6,199 nucleotides of DNA from the NCBI GenBank assembly GCA_002424305.1, contig DIQZ01000072.1, positions 1-6,199 of the forward strand, in the 5' to 3' direction. The notes below the pieces were generated by a model, which saw only the letters and a list, made by a program, of their open reading frames with translations, had not been told where the DNA came from and made no database searches. Source of the stretch: Firmicutes bacterium UBA5449 (GTDB taxonomy: Bacteria; Bacillota; SHA-98; UBA4971). The position numbers were made by a program, and so were the translations under genes. Positions 6,118 to 6,199 of the stretch are shown here, in pieces. Position 1 is the stretch's first letter. Each line of letters begins with the position of its first letter.

Positions 6118-6199
6118 ACGATAGAATCACCAGGGTGAAGTCTCTGGTTCTAGACAACTTCAGAGGGTTTGTGGGGGAAAACGTGGTTAACACAGACGC
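6114..6199 (+). CDS. SMC/RecF-type ABC ATPase, N-terminus only (LmuB/DdmC position)
   Basis: A gene cut by the window edge after 28 complete codons. GTG 6114-6116 overlaps the upstream stop in GTGA, and GAGG (6103-6106) lies 7 bases before it. The peptide includes ITRVKSLVLDNFRGF, the first strand and FRGF turn typical of RecF, SMC, Rad50 and related AAA ATPases. In these the Walker A loop follows about 10-20 residues later, beyond the window. The acidic and polar residues after FRGF fit the usual layout. In Lamassu/DdmABC and ABC-3C systems the last gene of the operon is an SMC-like ATPase with a coiled coil that senses DNA ends or structures. The ATPase family is well supported for so short a piece. 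Which subfamily, and whether a coiled coil or nuclease domain follows, cannot be seen. Confidence 0.75.
   Translation, partial: MNDRITRVKSLVLDNFRGFVGENVVNTD

Overview
The window is an accessory, defence-island-like segment from a bacterium I cannot name from sequence alone. Strong AGGAGG ribosome sites, tight same-strand gene overlaps and a GTG start point to a bacterial chromosome or large mobile element. Base composition is patchy. The gene at 1268-2716 is visibly AT-rich (bases 1501-1560 hold 19 G+C of 60), while the three-gene cluster at the right end is close to balanced (bases 4741-4800 hold 30 of 60). This suggests the parts arrived separately.

Left part (1-1253): mostly decayed or uncertain. 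It holds a possible C-terminal tail of an upstream gene, an 18-bp tandem duplication, and a headless remnant (331-843) that looks like a YwgA/SocA-type (Panacea-like) protein, with a YGPYSYE motif. A doubtful short membrane ORF follows. Two small inverted repeats lie between and within these.

Middle (1268-2716): an unusual protein of about 480 residues in which I see two regions resembling the RusA Holliday-junction resolvase fold. Each seems to keep a different half of the RusA acidic motif set. Its start is unclear and may carry a one-base lesion. It is followed by about 670 bases with no convincing gene.

Right part (3387-6199, running off the edge): a translationally coupled three-gene operon. 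It encodes a 677-residue SIR2-family protein with intact NAD-site motifs, a 238-residue protein of unknown family, and the first 28 residues of an SMC/RecF-type ABC ATPase. The order effector, small middle protein, SMC ATPase is that of Lamassu/DdmABC and the wider ABC three-component (ABC-3C) conflict systems, here with a SIR2 effector. The inferred mode of action is that the SMC-like ATPase plus middle protein sense foreign DNA or a replication intermediate and release the SIR2 protein to destroy NAD+, causing abortive infection. The SIR2 protein carries a cysteine-rich insertion inside the NAD fold, in a place where classical sirtuins have none. That insertion is the most distinctive feature of the window.
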